Source: Leclercia sp. 29361 (lineage in GTDB: Bacteria > Pseudomonadota > Gammaproteobacteria > Enterobacterales > Enterobacteriaceae). Taken from it: a stretch of DNA of 64,000 nt. A program made the translations under genes and the position numbers. Positions 32,782 through 42,196 of the stretch are shown here, one piece after another; the stretch's first letter is position 1, and every line of letters starts with the position of its first letter. The stretch covers positions 3,224,001 through 3,288,000 of the forward strand of contig NZ_CP049786.1 in the NCBI RefSeq assembly GCF_011290365.1, in the 5' to 3' direction. The notes under the pieces were generated by a model, which ran no database searches, was not told the origin of the DNA, and was given only the letters and a program-made list of their open reading frames with translations.

Positions 32782-34479
32782 TTATGCTGCTTTCGCGGCA
32801 ACCACTTCAGCTTCCGGGCGTTTCAACACCGCGTAAGAGAGACCTGCCACCAGCGTACCGGCGATAATCGCGAACAGGTAACCCAGCACCGGAGTAATCG
32901 CACCCGGGATCAGCAGAACAAACAGACCGCCATGCGGCGCCATCAGTTTTGCGCCAACCGCCATGGAGATGGCACCGGTCACGGCACCGCCGACGATACA
33001 GCACGGCAGAACGCGCATCGGGTCACGGGCAGCAAACGGGATAGCCCCTTCGGTGATAAAGCACAGGCCCAGAACCAGCGCTGCTTTACCGCCTTCCTGC
33101 TGCGCCTTGTCGAACTTACGACGGGCAATGATAGTCGCCAGGCCCAGCGCCAGCGGTGGCACCATACCTGCAGCCATAATCGCCGCCATCGGAGCATACG
33201 TCTGGGTACTCAGCAGGCCAACGCCGAACGCGTATGCTGCTTTGTTCACCGGACCACCCATATCGGTACACATCATGGCGCCGAGGATCGCACCCAGCAG
33301 GACCGCATTGGCGGTGCCCATGGTCTGCAGCCAGTGGGTCAGGCCTTCAAGGATACCCGCGACCGGCTTGCCGATCAGGTAGATCATCGCCAGACCAACA
33401 ACCAGGCTGGAGAACAACGGAATGATCAGAATCGGTTTCAGCGCTTCCATGCTCTGCGGCAGTTTCAGCTTCGAGCTGATCAGCTTCGCCACGTAACCTG
33501 CGAGGAAGCCCGCGATGATCCCGCCGATAAAGCCAGAGCCAGTGCTCACGGCCAGCATACCGCCGATCAGACCCGGGGTCAGACCCGGACGGTCAGCAAT
33601 GGAGAACGCAATGTAACCTGCCAGCACCGGCACCATCAGCGCGAACGCCGAGCCGCCACCAATCTGCATCAGCGCCGCCGCCAGGGTACCTGGCTCTTTG
33701 AAGGCTTCGATACCAAAGGCGAAGGAGAGCGCGATACAGAGACCACCCGCTACCACCATCGGCAGCATGTAGGAGACGCCCGTCAGCAGGTGACGATAGG
33801 CCCCGGCGGACTCTTTCTTGCCTTCAGAGGCCGAAGAGGCGGTGTTGCCTGAAGGCTGGAACAGTTTGGCTTCCGCCTGCGCTTTATCCAGCTCCTGAGC
33901 CGTTTTCTTCAGCGCCAGACCGGTGGAGGTGCGGTACATCGGCTTACCGGCAAACTTCGCCAGATCCACTTCGATATCCGCGGCCACGATCACCAGGTCC
34001 GCTGCCGCCACCTCTTCCGGAGTGATGGCATTGCCTGCGCCCACTGAACCACGGGTTTCAACCTTTACCCACCAGCCGCGTTTTTTGGCTTCGGTTTCAA
34101 TGGCTTCTGCGGCCATAAAGGTGTGCGCGACGCCGGTCGGGCAGGCGGTAACCGCTACTACGCGTTTCGGACCGCTGGAAACAGCCGTTGCCGTTTCCTC
34201 AGCTACAGGGGCGGTATACAGCGCCGCATGGCCTTTCGCTTCGCTCAGGAACAGTTCCGGGTGGGCGACGGCGCGATTGATATCGCCCAGCCACACTTTT
34301 TTGCCGTTCAGCGAGCTGTCGGCCGGGATCTTGTCGCCCAGGACGATGACCAGTTCGGCATCGCCCGGGTTGTCGATGAAATCAAGGTGTGCTTTATGTC
34401 CCGCCGAACCCAGCAAGGTTTTCGCCATATAGGCGCGCGCCTGTCCGAGTGCAGAGTCAATAATCAGCAGCGTTTTCAT
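32782..34479 (-). CDS. fruA: Fructose PTS transporter EIIB'BC FruA
   Basis: FruA imports fructose and phosphorylates it to fructose 1-phosphate. The 565 residues (E. coli 563) comprise a degenerate EIIB' domain (1-90), an active EIIB domain with phospho-Cys113 in TACPTGVAHT, and a multi-spanning EIIC domain (about 225-555). It is the last gene of fruBKA, 16 bp after fruK. It receives phosphate from FruB. Confidence 0.97.
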   Translation of the reverse strand: MKTLLIIDSALGQARAYMAKTLLGSAGHKAHLDFIDNPGDAELVIVLGDKIPADSSLNGKKVWLGDINRAVAHPELFLSEAKGHAALYTAPVAEETATAVSSGPKRVVAVTACPTGVAHTFMAAEAIETEAKKRGWWVKVETRGSVGAGNAITPEEVAAADLVIVAADIEVDLAKFAGKPMYRTSTGLALKKTAQELDKAQAEAKLFQPSGNTASSASEGKKESAGAYRHLLTGVSYMLPMVVAGGLCIALSFAFGIEAFKEPGTLAAALMQIGGGSAFALMVPVLAGYIAFSIADRPGLTPGLIGGMLAVSTGSGFIGGIIAGFLAGYVAKLISSKLKLPQSMEALKPILIIPLFSSLVVGLAMIYLIGKPVAGILEGLTHWLQTMGTANAVLLGAILGAMMCTDMGGPVNKAAYAFGVGLLSTQTYAPMAAIMAAGMVPPLALGLATIIARRKFDKAQQEGGKAALVLGLCFITEGAIPFAARDPMRVLPCCIVGGAVTGAISMAVGAKLMAPHGGLFVLLIPGAITPVLGYLFAIIAGTLVAGLSYAVLKRPEAEVVAAKAA

Positions 34480-34495
34480 TATGCCTCTCCTGCTG

Positions 34496-35434
34496 TCAGT
34501 TAAAAGGTTTCAAGTCAACGCGCGCCATCATCGCGGCTAACTGGGTACGATCGGTGATCCCGACATTGCTCTGGCTGACTGCCAAAGCAGCAACGGCGGT
34601 GGCAAGACGTAACGTGTGTTCACTGGATTCACGCATCAACAGGCCGTAAATCAACCCGCCCACCATCGAATCGCCGGCACCCACGGTGCTGACCACTTCC
34701 ATCGACGGCGGTTTGGCGATCCACTCGCCGGACGCGTTAACCCACAGCGCGCCCTCGGCACCCAGGGAGATCACCACATGAGCGATACCCTGCTCACGTA
34801 AGGCATGGGCGGCTTCAATCACGTCTTTTAATTCTGGCAGCTTACGGCCGGCCCAGATCTCAAGTTCGCGACGATTCGGTTTCACCAGCCACGGCGCGGC
34901 TTTCAGACCGGCTACCAGCGCATCGCGGCTGCTGTCAAAGATGATGCACGGACACTGGCTGCGCAGGCGCGTCATCCAGTCAGTGAACGCTTCCGGGCTG
35001 ACGCCGGACGGCAGGCTGCCGCTGACGCAGACCATGTCGAACTGGCCCAGCCAGGTGAGAGAGTCATTGACGAAACGCTCCCAGTCGGCCTGGGTGACTT
35101 CGAAACCGGAGAAGTTCAGGTCGGTTACTTCGCCATCTTTCTCGGTCATTTTCACGTTGATGCGGGTACGGCCCTGCACCACCTGAAAACGGTTGGCGAT
35201 CCCCAGCTCGCTGAACAGCTGCTGGAAACCATCCTGGTTATCTTTGCCAAGGAAGCCGCCGACGGTGACGTCGATCCCGAGATCCTTCAGCACTTTCGCA
35301 ACGTTAATCCCTTTACCTGCCGCATGCAGGCCAGTGGTACGCACGAGGTTCACTTCGCCGCGTTCAATTTCCGGGCAAAAGCCCACGAGGTCGTAAGCCG
35401 GGTTCAGCGTAATGGTGGCAACACGTCTGCTCAT
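34496..35434 (-). CDS. fruK: 1-phosphofructokinase FruK
   Basis: FruK phosphorylates fructose 1-phosphate to the 1,6-bisphosphate. The 312 residues equal E. coli. It is a PfkB-family kinase with the N-terminal NPAYDLVG, the AAGKGINVAKVL motif and the STVGAGDSMVGG catalytic signature. The ATG overlaps the fruB stop by one base (TAATG). In E. coli its substrate is the inducer that releases Cra. Confidence 0.97.
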   Translation of the reverse strand: MSRRVATITLNPAYDLVGFCPEIERGEVNLVRTTGLHAAGKGINVAKVLKDLGIDVTVGGFLGKDNQDGFQQLFSELGIANRFQVVQGRTRINVKMTEKDGEVTDLNFSGFEVTQADWERFVNDSLTWLGQFDMVCVSGSLPSGVSPEAFTDWMTRLRSQCPCIIFDSSRDALVAGLKAAPWLVKPNRRELEIWAGRKLPELKDVIEAAHALREQGIAHVVISLGAEGALWVNASGEWIAKPPSMEVVSTVGAGDSMVGGLIYGLLMRESSEHTLRLATAVAALAVSQSNVGITDRTQLAAMMARVDLKPFN

Positions 35435-36564
35435 TATGCGCCCTCCCCCAGACCGGCCGCGATGGCCTCGCCAATCGCTTTCAGCGCCTGTTCAGCATCC
35501 GCACCCTGCGCGGTGAAACGCAGGCGATGGCCTTTCTTCACGCCCAGTGCGACAACCTTCATCAGGCTGCGACCGTTGGCCGGTTTCCCGCTGCCGTCGA
35601 GGTTGGTAACGGTAACGTCGCTGTTGAACTGCTTAATGGTATTGACCAGCATGGTGCCCGGACGCGCGTGCAGACCATGTTCGTTACGCACTACAAACTC
35701 GGCGCTCAGCAGTTCATCGGTATTCACATCGTCGCTGGTCAGCAGCGCCAGCAGGGTTGCGGCATCGGCTTTCAGCAGTTGTTCAGCTTTTTTGTTCAGC
35801 AGCAGGTCGCTCAGGCGCTTCAGCACCTCAACCGGCTGGTCATCAGCCATCGCCACGGTAACCAGCATAGCGGCACTTTCACCGGCAGTATCGAACGGCG
35901 TGGCCGCACGGCTGACGGCGATAGCGCTGCGCAGGTTGCCTTCAGCACAGTCATTCAGCCAGACGCCCTGACCGAGGTTCAGCGGCTTATCGTTAATAGC
36001 GTGAGCCACAAAGGCGGTATCCACGGCACCGGCCTCTTTCAGGCGACCGGCGTTGAGCGCCTGCAGGGTCACCAGATCGGATGCCACTACGTCGAGGGTC
36101 AGCATGTCGTTATCCAGCTTCAGGGCTTCGCTCTGTTTTTCACCCATCAGCAAGGCGCGCAGCTCTTCAGCGGTAGTGGCGGATTTCAGCTGTTCAGCCA
36201 CCGAGTCATCGCTCAGGACGTGCGTCAGCTGACGCAGCAGGCCGAGGTGTTCATCACTGCTGGCGGCAATCCCGATGGCGACATACGCCACCTGGCCTTC
36301 GCCCCAGAGCACGCCCTGCGGGAACTGATAAACCTGAACGCCGGTTTTCAGCACCTGATCGCGGGTATCGGTGGTGCCGTGTGGAATGGCGATGCCATTG
36401 CCAAGGAAGGTTGAGGTCTGTTGTTCGCGAGCGAGCATGCCGTCAACGTAGCCATTGGCGACGTTGCCCGCCTGCACCAGCGCGGCGGCGATCTGCCGGA
36501 TAGCCTCTTCTTTAGTACCGGCCTGTTCGCCGGGATGAATGTCCTGTACGGATAACTGGAACAT
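35434..36564 (-). CDS. fruB: Fructose PTS diphosphoryl transfer protein FruB
   Basis: This cytoplasmic protein passes phosphate from Enzyme I to FruA. The 376 residues equal E. coli and include an EIIA-Fru domain (about 1-145, phospho-His62 in IPHGTTD), a central linker domain, and a C-terminal HPr-like FPr domain (about 285-376, phospho-His299 in [10 protein letters not shown]). It is first in the fruBKA operon. Two Cra boxes lie just upstream. Confidence 0.97.
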   Translation of the reverse strand: MFQLSVQDIHPGEQAGTKEEAIRQIAAALVQAGNVANGYVDGMLAREQQTSTFLGNGIAIPHGTTDTRDQVLKTGVQVYQFPQGVLWGEGQVAYVAIGIAASSDEHLGLLRQLTHVLSDDSVAEQLKSATTAEELRALLMGEKQSEALKLDNDMLTLDVVASDLVTLQALNAGRLKEAGAVDTAFVAHAINDKPLNLGQGVWLNDCAEGNLRSAIAVSRAATPFDTAGESAAMLVTVAMADDQPVEVLKRLSDLLLNKKAEQLLKADAATLLALLTSDDVNTDELLSAEFVVRNEHGLHARPGTMLVNTIKQFNSDVTVTNLDGSGKPANGRSLMKVVALGVKKGHRLRFTAQGADAEQALKAIGEAIAAGLGEGA

Positions 36565-36586
36565 GGTTCTCCACTCCTGCTGAAAT

Positions 36587-36598
36587 TGAATCGTTTCA
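36587..36598 (-). promoter_or_regulatory. Cra (FruR) operator, proximal
   Basis: On the minus strand the site reads TGAAACGATTCA, preceded by GC, an exact match to the Cra half-palindrome. It lies 23 bases before the fruB ATG and would block transcription. Confidence 0.88.
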
Positions 36599-36653
36599 GC
36601 TTAAATGTGAAAAAAGGCGCCAATCCGTTTAGGTTAGGTAAACCAATTAGCGC

Positions 36654-36665
36654 TGAAACGTTTCA
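36654..36665 (-). promoter_or_regulatory. Cra (FruR) operator, distal
   Basis: TGAAACGTTTCA is a perfect palindrome 67 bases from the proximal box. The two-operator arrangement mirrors the E. coli fru operon. Confidence 0.88.
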
Positions 36666-36921
36666 AGAAGTCTTGCGCTTTACGCGTTACCTTGCAAGTA
36701 ATGGCTGATTTCAGCATGCAAAATTTAGAGTTACAGCACATTTTTGCTTCAGATTCACGCTTCCGACACCGAGTCACCGCTCGGTTTCAGCAACTTCAGC
36801 AAGCGCAGCGACAGGATGAAATACCTTTTTGATTTTTTGTGGGGTAAGGGGTGTGGATATCTGTCTATTTTCTGACAAGCGGCGTACACTCCGCCTCTCT
36901 TCATATCACTGATACAGAAAC

Positions 36922-38103
36922 ATGCACACGACCCCCGCCGCTGCCTCTCCGAAGTCATTTGATTTGACCTCATCGGCATTTCTCATTGTTGCCTTTCTCA
37001 CCGGGATTGCCGGGGCGTTACAAACCCCGACCCTGAGCCTGTTCCTCACCAACGAGGTGCATGTCCGTCCGGCCATGGTCGGCTTCTTCTTTACCGGGAG
37101 TGCCATCATCGGCATCCTGGTCAGCCAGTTTCTGGCCGGACGTTCGGACAAGAAAGGCGACCGCAAATCGCTGATCGTCTTTTGCTGCCTGATGGGCGTT
37201 TTCGCCTGCCTGCTGTTTGCCTGGAACCGTAACTATTTCGTGCTGCTGTTTGTCGGCGTCTTTCTCAGCAGCTTTGGCTCTACCGCTAATCCGCAGCTGT
37301 TCGCCTTAGCCCGGGAGCATGCCGACCATACCGGCCGCGAGGCGGTGATGTTCAGCTCGATCCTGCGTGCCCAGGTATCACTGGCATGGGTGGTCGGGCC
37401 GCCGCTGGCTTACGCCCTGGCGATGGGGTTTGGTTTCACGGCGATGTATCTCAGCGCCGCGGTGGCGTTTGTGGTCTGTGGGGCGATGGTGTGGTTTTTC
37501 CTGCCGACGATGCGCAAAGAGCCGAAGCTGGCCACCGGGGTGCTGGAATCCCCCCGCCGTAACCGGCGCGACGCCCTGCTGCTGTTTACGGTTTGCACTT
37601 TAATGTGGGGCACCAACAGCCTGTACATCATCAATATGCCGCTGTTTATTATTAATGAGCTGCATCTGTCCGAGAAGCTGGCCGGGGTGATGATGGGCAC
37701 GGCCGCCGGACTGGAGATCCCGACGATGTTGATTGCAGGCTACTATGCTAAACGCTTCGGTAAGCGCTTCCTGATGCGCGTTGCCGCCGTTGCGGGTCTG
37801 CTGTTTTACGTCGGGATGCTGAGCGCTCACTCACCGGTGGTGCTGCTGGGATTACAGCTGCTGAACGCCATCTATATTGGCATTCTCGCCGGGATCGGCA
37901 TGCTCTACTTCCAGGATCTGATGCCGGGCCAGGCGGGTGCCGCCACGACGCTCTACACCAATACCACCCGCGTGGGCTGGATTATCGCAGGCTCGGTGGC
38001 CGGGGTAGTGGCCGAGATCTGGAGCTATCATGCGGTGTTCTGGATTGCGCTGGGAATGTGCATCCTCACCACGCTCTGCCTGACGCGCATCAAGGATATT
38101 TAA
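36922..38103 (+). CDS. setB: Sugar efflux transporter SetB
   Basis: This MFS exporter of sugars and glycosides has 393 residues, as in E. coli SetB, with twelve membrane segments. The [16 protein letters not shown] loop (here [14 protein letters not shown]) between segments 2 and 3 is the MFS signature. It is divergent from fruB across a 357-bp region holding the Cra boxes; I did not recognise a specific setB operator. The stop is 3 bases before the convergent yeiW. Confidence 0.94.
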   Translation: MHTTPAAASPKSFDLTSSAFLIVAFLTGIAGALQTPTLSLFLTNEVHVRPAMVGFFFTGSAIIGILVSQFLAGRSDKKGDRKSLIVFCCLMGVFACLLFAWNRNYFVLLFVGVFLSSFGSTANPQLFALAREHADHTGREAVMFSSILRAQVSLAWVVGPPLAYALAMGFGFTAMYLSAAVAFVVCGAMVWFFLPTMRKEPKLATGVLESPRRNRRDALLLFTVCTLMWGTNSLYIINMPLFIINELHLSEKLAGVMMGTAAGLEIPTMLIAGYYAKRFGKRFLMRVAAVAGLLFYVGMLSAHSPVVLLGLQLLNAIYIGILAGIGMLYFQDLMPGQAGAATTLYTNTTRVGWIIAGSVAGVVAEIWSYHAVFWIALGMCILTTLCLTRIKDI

Positions 38104-38354
38104 GGCGCGGTGAGCGCCTCGAGTTCGAGCAGCCAGGTCATGGCCTGCCCGCGCGAGGTGCTGCACATCTCAGGCGACGGCTGGAGCCCGGCACAGACTT
38201 TCGGCCGCAAGCTCGAGCCGAAGATTTTGCAGCGCTGCTGCGCGTCCAGCTGGACGCAGGGGGTGTTAGCAGGCTTGCCGTTGGGCATCCCGGGAATAGG
38301 ACTTGAGATGGAGGGGGCGGTGCAACATGCTCCGCAGTCCGGACGGCAATCCAT
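38100..38354 (-). CDS. yeiW: Cysteine-rich UPF0153 protein YeiW
   Basis: This is a small 84-residue protein with the same length as E. coli YeiW. It has a cysteine pattern (CRPDCGACC at the N-terminus, CVQL, RCKIF, KVCAG, EMC) typical of the UPF0153/YkgJ-like zinc- or iron-binding family. Its function is unknown. It converges on setB, overlapping its stop codon by 4 bases, and is divergent from yeiP. Confidence 0.92.
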   Translation of the reverse strand: MDCRPDCGACCTAPSISSPIPGMPNGKPANTPCVQLDAQQRCKIFGSSLRPKVCAGLQPSPEMCSTSRGQAMTWLLELEALTAP

Positions 38355-38517
38355 AAACGTACTTTACCTGAAAGAAAGCCGCTCCCGCGGGCGTGACGCG
38401 CACAGTAACACCTTTTGCGTATTGATAGCAAAAGCCACGAAATCCACTTGCCTGAAATGCCGCGCGCGAGTACTTTGACGCGATATTTTTGACCTTCCCG
38501 TGAACAGGATTACTGCA

Positions 38518-39090
38518 ATGCCAAGAGCGAACGAAATTAAGAAAGGTATGGTGCTGAATTACAACGGCAAGCTGCTGATTGTGAAAGACATCGATATTCA
38601 GGCACCAAGCGCCCGTGGCGCAGCAACGCTGTACAAAATGCGTTTTGCTGATGTGCGTACCGGTCTGAAAGTTGAAGAGCGTTTCAAAGGCGACGATATC
38701 GTGGATACCGTTACTCTGACCCGTCGCTATGTCGATTTCTCCTACGTTGACGGCAACGAATACGTATTTATGGATAAAGAAGATTACACCCCGTACATCT
38801 TCACCAAAGATCAGATTGAAGAAGAGCTGCTGTTTATCCCGGAAGGCGGAATGCCGGATATGCAGGTTCTGACCTGGGATGGCGTGCTGCTGGCACTGGA
38901 ACTGCCGCAGACCGTCGATCTGGAGATCGTGGAAACCGCACCAGGCATCAAAGGTGCCTCCGCTTCCGCACGTAACAAACCAGCAACCCTGACCACCGGT
39001 CTGGTGGTGCAGGTGCCGGAATACCTCTCCGCAGGCGAGAAGATCCGCATCCATATCGAAGAAAAACGCTATATGGGTCGTGCTGACTAA
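38518..39090 (+). CDS. yeiP: EF-P-like elongation factor YeiP (EfpL)
   Basis: This is a paralogue of elongation factor P that helps ribosomes over proline-rich and other slow motifs. The 190 residues equal E. coli YeiP, now also called EfpL. The loop tip carries Arg33 (SARGAATL) rather than the modified lysine of EF-P, with an extended loop, as in the family. The start at [10 protein letters not shown] (38518) is conserved; an ATG six codons earlier lacks support. It is transcribed alone and ends in a terminator embedded in REP repeats. Confidence 0.94.
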   Translation: MPRANEIKKGMVLNYNGKLLIVKDIDIQAPSARGAATLYKMRFADVRTGLKVEERFKGDDIVDTVTLTRRYVDFSYVDGNEYVFMDKEDYTPYIFTKDQIEEELLFIPEGGMPDMQVLTWDGVLLALELPQTVDLEIVETAPGIKGASASARNKPATLTTGLVVQVPEYLSAGEKIRIHIEEKRYMGRAD

Positions 39091-39100
39091 TGTGGTCATT

Positions 39101-39204
39101 GCCCGGTGGCGCTGCGCTTACCGGGCCTACAAAAAAACCGGCCATTGAGCCGGTTTTTTTATTCGTGCTGTTGTAGGCCGGGTAAGGCAAAGCCGCCACC
39201 CGGC
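39101..39204. repeat. REP pair enclosing a bidirectional terminator
   Basis: Two inverted REP units, GCCCGGTGGCGCTGCGCTTA (from 39101) and GTAGGCCGGGTAAGGCAAAG (from 39173), flank a hairpin AACCGGC/GCCGGTT with A- and T-runs (39131-39160). The hairpin ends both yeiP and uxuA. The REP family is the same as at 21320-21400. Confidence 0.85.
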
Positions 39205-39212
39205 AACTGAAC

Positions 39213-40403
39213 CTACAGAAGTTCTGGATACTTCGTCATCTTCAGCGCCAGCTCCACGCCGCGCACCTCGGCCATCCCCTTCAGACGCCCAATCGCCGAG
39301 TAACCCGGGTTGGTTTTCTTACGCAGATCGTCCAGCATCTGATGCCCGTGATCCGGACGGAATGGAATAGGACGCAGATCGCCTGCCTGCTTACGGCGCT
39401 GCTCCTCACGCAGAATCGCATCGACTACCGCCACCATGTTCACGTCGCCGCCAAGGTGCGCCGCTTCGTGGAAGGTTTTCGGGTTATCTTCCCGGCAGGT
39501 GGCCCGCAGGTGGGTGAAGTGGATCCGGTCGCCAAAGGTTTCAATCATCTGCACCAGGTCATTATCGGCACGCACGCCGTAGGAGCCGGTACACATGGTG
39601 AAGCCGTTGTTGATGCTGTCCACCGTCTCTTTCAGCCACTGCATGTCCTCAATAGTGGAGACAATACGCGGCAGGCCGAGGATCGGACGCGGAGGATCGT
39701 CCGGGTGGATCGCCAGACGTACGCCCGCCTCTTCCGCTACCGGCACGATAGCGCGCAGGAAGACGGCCATGTTTTCCCGCAGCTGGGCTTTGTCGATGTT
39801 GCCATACTCCGCCAGACGCGCGCGGAACTGGTCGAGGGTGTAGCCCTCTTCCGCACCCGGCAGGCCGGCGATAATGTTACGGGTCAGTTTTTCAATATCG
39901 GCATCGCTGGCATTGTCGAACCACACCTGAGCCTGCTGCTGCTCTTCGGCGGTGTAATCTGCCGCCGCGCCGTCGCGCTTCAGGATGTGCAGCTCGAAGG
40001 CGGCAAAGGCGATCTGGTCAAAACGCAGCGCTTTTGAGCCGTCCGGCAGTTCATATTCCAGGTCGGTACGCGTCCAGTCGAGGATTGGCATAAAGTTGTA
40101 GCACACGGTATCAATCCCGCAGGCCGCCAGGTTGCGGATGCTCTGCTGGTAGTTGGCAATCCAGGTCTGGTAGTCGCCGGAGTGGGTTTTGATCTCTTCA
40201 TGAACCGGGATACTTTCCACCACCGACCAGGTCAGTCCTTTCTCTGCCAGCAGCGCCTGACGCGCTTTGATCTCCTCCACCGGCCATACCTGACCGTTGG
40301 GAATATGGTGCAGTGCGGTGACGACGCCCGTTGCGCCAGCCTGACGCACATCATCAAGAGAAACCGGGTCTTTCGGCCCGTACCAACGCCAGGTTTGTTC
40401 CAT
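39213..40403 (-). CDS. uxuA: Mannonate dehydratase UxuA
   Basis: The enzyme dehydrates D-mannonate to 2-keto-3-deoxygluconate in glucuronate breakdown. The 396 residues resemble E. coli UxuA (394) and include the metal-site stretches IHPDDPP and [11 protein letters not shown]. The start at [10 protein letters not shown] (40403) is conserved; the longer frame to 40460 would cross the operator. In E. coli uxuA is in uxuAB far away; here it is inserted between yeiP and yeiQ and faces away from yeiQ, a reductase related to UxuB. Confidence 0.95.
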   Translation of the reverse strand: MEQTWRWYGPKDPVSLDDVRQAGATGVVTALHHIPNGQVWPVEEIKARQALLAEKGLTWSVVESIPVHEEIKTHSGDYQTWIANYQQSIRNLAACGIDTVCYNFMPILDWTRTDLEYELPDGSKALRFDQIAFAAFELHILKRDGAAADYTAEEQQQAQVWFDNASDADIEKLTRNIIAGLPGAEEGYTLDQFRARLAEYGNIDKAQLRENMAVFLRAIVPVAEEAGVRLAIHPDDPPRPILGLPRIVSTIEDMQWLKETVDSINNGFTMCTGSYGVRADNDLVQMIETFGDRIHFTHLRATCREDNPKTFHEAAHLGGDVNMVAVVDAILREEQRRKQAGDLRPIPFRPDHGHQMLDDLRKKTNPGYSAIGRLKGMAEVRGVELALKMTKYPELL

Positions 40404-40420
40404 TGATTCACCCTCTAAAG

Positions 40421-40432
40421 TTGTTATACCAA
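40421..40432 (-). promoter_or_regulatory. Candidate UxuR/ExuR operator
   Basis: TTGTTATACCAA differs by one base from the UxuR/ExuR core TTGGTATACCAA and lies 18 bases before the uxuA ATG. It would repress uxuA in the absence of hexuronates. The assignment is by consensus only. Confidence 0.6.
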
Positions 40433-40500
40433 TATTATCTACCGAGATGACGACTACCATACATGCCTGACCAGACAGGTCAATGCGTCTCGCTATATTG

Positions 40501-40516
40501 ATTGATCCATCTCACA
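40501..40516. promoter_or_regulatory. Candidate CRP site between uxuA and yeiQ
   Basis: ATTGA, six bases, TCACA matches the CRP consensus well in the right half. It lies midway in the 205-bp divergent region and could serve either promoter. Confidence 0.45.
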
Positions 40517-40608
40517 GTTCCCGGATAATTACGGCTCACCAATTCAATTTGCTGTCATATAACTTTACACTGGCATTGTTAATTAATGGTTAATCAGGTG
40601 TTTATTTC

Positions 40609-42075
40609 ATGAAGACAATTGCCTCCACCGCGCTACCCGCTCACGTGTTACAGCCGCAGTACGATCGCCAGGCATTACGCTCCCGTATCGTCCATTTCGG
40701 CTTTGGTGCCTTTCATCGCGCGCATCAGGCGCTCCTGACCGATCGGGTGCTCAACGCCAACGGCGGCGACTGGGGGATATGTGAGATTAGCCTGTTTAGC
40801 GGCGATACGCTGATGAGCCAGCTGCGCGCGCAGGATCACCTGTTTACGGTGCTGGAAAAAGGCGCTGAGGGTAATCAGCCGATTATCGTCGGGGCGGTCC
40901 ATGAATGCCTGAACGCTAAGCTTGATTCGCTGGCGGCCATTATCGAGAAATTTTGCGAGCCGCAGGTGGCGATTGTCTCGCTGACTATCACCGAAAAGGG
41001 TTACTGCATAGATCCGGCCACCGGCAAGCTCGATACCCGCAATGAACGAATTATTCACGATCTTGACCATCCCGATGCGCCGCACTCCGCGCCGGGGATC
41101 CTCGTCGAAGCCCTCCATCGCCGTCGCGAGCGCGGTCTGACCCCGTTCAGCGTGCTCTCCTGCGATAACATCCCCGATAACGGCCACGTGGTGAAAAACG
41201 CGGTGCTGGGGATGGCCCATAAGCGTTCCCCGGAACTGGCAGAGTGGATCGCCGCCAACGTCAGCTTCCCCGGCACCATGGTGGACAGGATCGTACCCGC
41301 CGCCACCGACGACTCGCTGGCCGAAATCGCCCGTGAAGTGGGGGTTGAAGATCCGTGCGCTATCAGCTGTGAGCCCTTTATCCAGTGGGTGATCGAGGAC
41401 AATTTCGTCGCCGGTCGTCCGGAGTGGGAAGTGGCTGGCGTGCAGATGGTGCAGGACGTCCTGCCGTGGGAGCAGATGAAGCTGCGCATGCTCAACGGCA
41501 GCCATTCGTTCCTGGCTTATCTCGGCTATCTGGCCGGTTTCGCCCATATCAACGACTGCATGGCGGACAGCGCCCTGCGTGACGCCGCCCGTCGCCTGAT
41601 GCTTGAAGAACAGGCTCCGACGCTGCGCATTACCGGGGTGGATTTGACCGCCTACGCCGACAGCCTGATTGACCGCTTCGCCAACCCGGCGCTGCAGCAC
41701 CGCACCTGGCAGATTGCGATGGACGGTAGCCAGAAGCTGCCGCAGCGGATGCTGGAGAGTATTCGCCTCCACCGCCAGCGCGATACCGCCTGGCCGCTGC
41801 TGGCCCTCGGGGTTGCGGGCTGGATGCGTTACGTCAGTGGCGTGGATGATGCGGGTAATGCCATTGATGTCCGCGATCCGCTGAGCGATAAAATTCGCGC
41901 CATTGTTGAGACCAGCAGCGAAGAGGAGCGCGTCACCGCCCTGCTGGCGCTGAGTGAAATCTTTGGCACCGACCTGCCGCAGGATCCGCAGTTTGTGGAG
42001 GCCGTGAGCGCAGCTTACCAGCGCATCCGCCAGTCGGGCGCGCGCCAGGCCATTATCGATACGCTCCAGGGTTAA
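40609..42075 (+). CDS. yeiQ: Mannitol-dehydrogenase-family oxidoreductase YeiQ
   Basis: This is an NAD-dependent polyol/hexonate dehydrogenase of 488 residues, as in E. coli YeiQ. The N-terminal Rossmann-like segment IVHFGFGAFHRAHQA and the C-terminal catalytic stretch RMLNGSHSFLAYLGYL mark the family that includes fructuronate reductase UxuB and mannitol dehydrogenase. E. coli YeiQ is an orphan. Here it is divergent from uxuA, so fructuronate-to-mannonate reduction is a strong guess. Confidence 0.93.
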   Translation: MKTIASTALPAHVLQPQYDRQALRSRIVHFGFGAFHRAHQALLTDRVLNANGGDWGICEISLFSGDTLMSQLRAQDHLFTVLEKGAEGNQPIIVGAVHECLNAKLDSLAAIIEKFCEPQVAIVSLTITEKGYCIDPATGKLDTRNERIIHDLDHPDAPHSAPGILVEALHRRRERGLTPFSVLSCDNIPDNGHVVKNAVLGMAHKRSPELAEWIAANVSFPGTMVDRIVPAATDDSLAEIAREVGVEDPCAISCEPFIQWVIEDNFVAGRPEWEVAGVQMVQDVLPWEQMKLRMLNGSHSFLAYLGYLAGFAHINDCMADSALRDAARRLMLEEQAPTLRITGVDLTAYADSLIDRFANPALQHRTWQIAMDGSQKLPQRMLESIRLHRQRDTAWPLLALGVAGWMRYVSGVDDAGNAIDVRDPLSDKIRAIVETSSEEERVTALLALSEIFGTDLPQDPQFVEAVSAAYQRIRQSGARQAIIDTLQG

Positions 42076-42088
42076 CCGGTGCGTTTCA

Positions 42089-42114
42089 GGCGAGCGGGAA
42101 GCCTCCCGTTCGCC
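42089..42114 (+). terminator. Hairpin downstream of yeiQ
   Basis: GGCGAGCGGGA, loop AGCC, TCCCGTTCGCC forms an 11-bp stem with one G-U pair, 13 bases after the yeiQ stop. It is followed by CTCCCCCTTTCC, a weak pyrimidine run. Confidence 0.7.
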
Positions 42115-42157
42115 CTCCCCCTTTCCAGATCTGTTCTTTTGCGGCAGGATTACTGAT

Positions 42158-42178
42158 AATTGTTATAGCATTACATTT
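42158..42178 (+). promoter_or_regulatory. Candidate Zur box upstream of zigA
   Basis: AATTGTTATAGCATTACATTT resembles the Zur consensus GTTATA-N-TATAAC with a few mismatches in the right half. It lies 19 bases before the zigA start, where a repressor would block transcription. Zinc control is an inference. Confidence 0.5.
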
Positions 42179-42196
42179 ATCATCCCTGGAGCACCT

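Noticed and set aside
32932..33852. 306-codon open frame opposite fruA
   Set aside because: It is an antisense shadow of the PTS gene with biased composition and no recognisable domain.
35527..36414. 295-codon open frame opposite fruB
   Set aside because: It is antisense to a fully conserved gene and has no family features.
40675..41772. 365-codon open frame opposite yeiQ
   Set aside because: It is antisense to a conserved dehydrogenase gene and has no motif or ribosome binding site.
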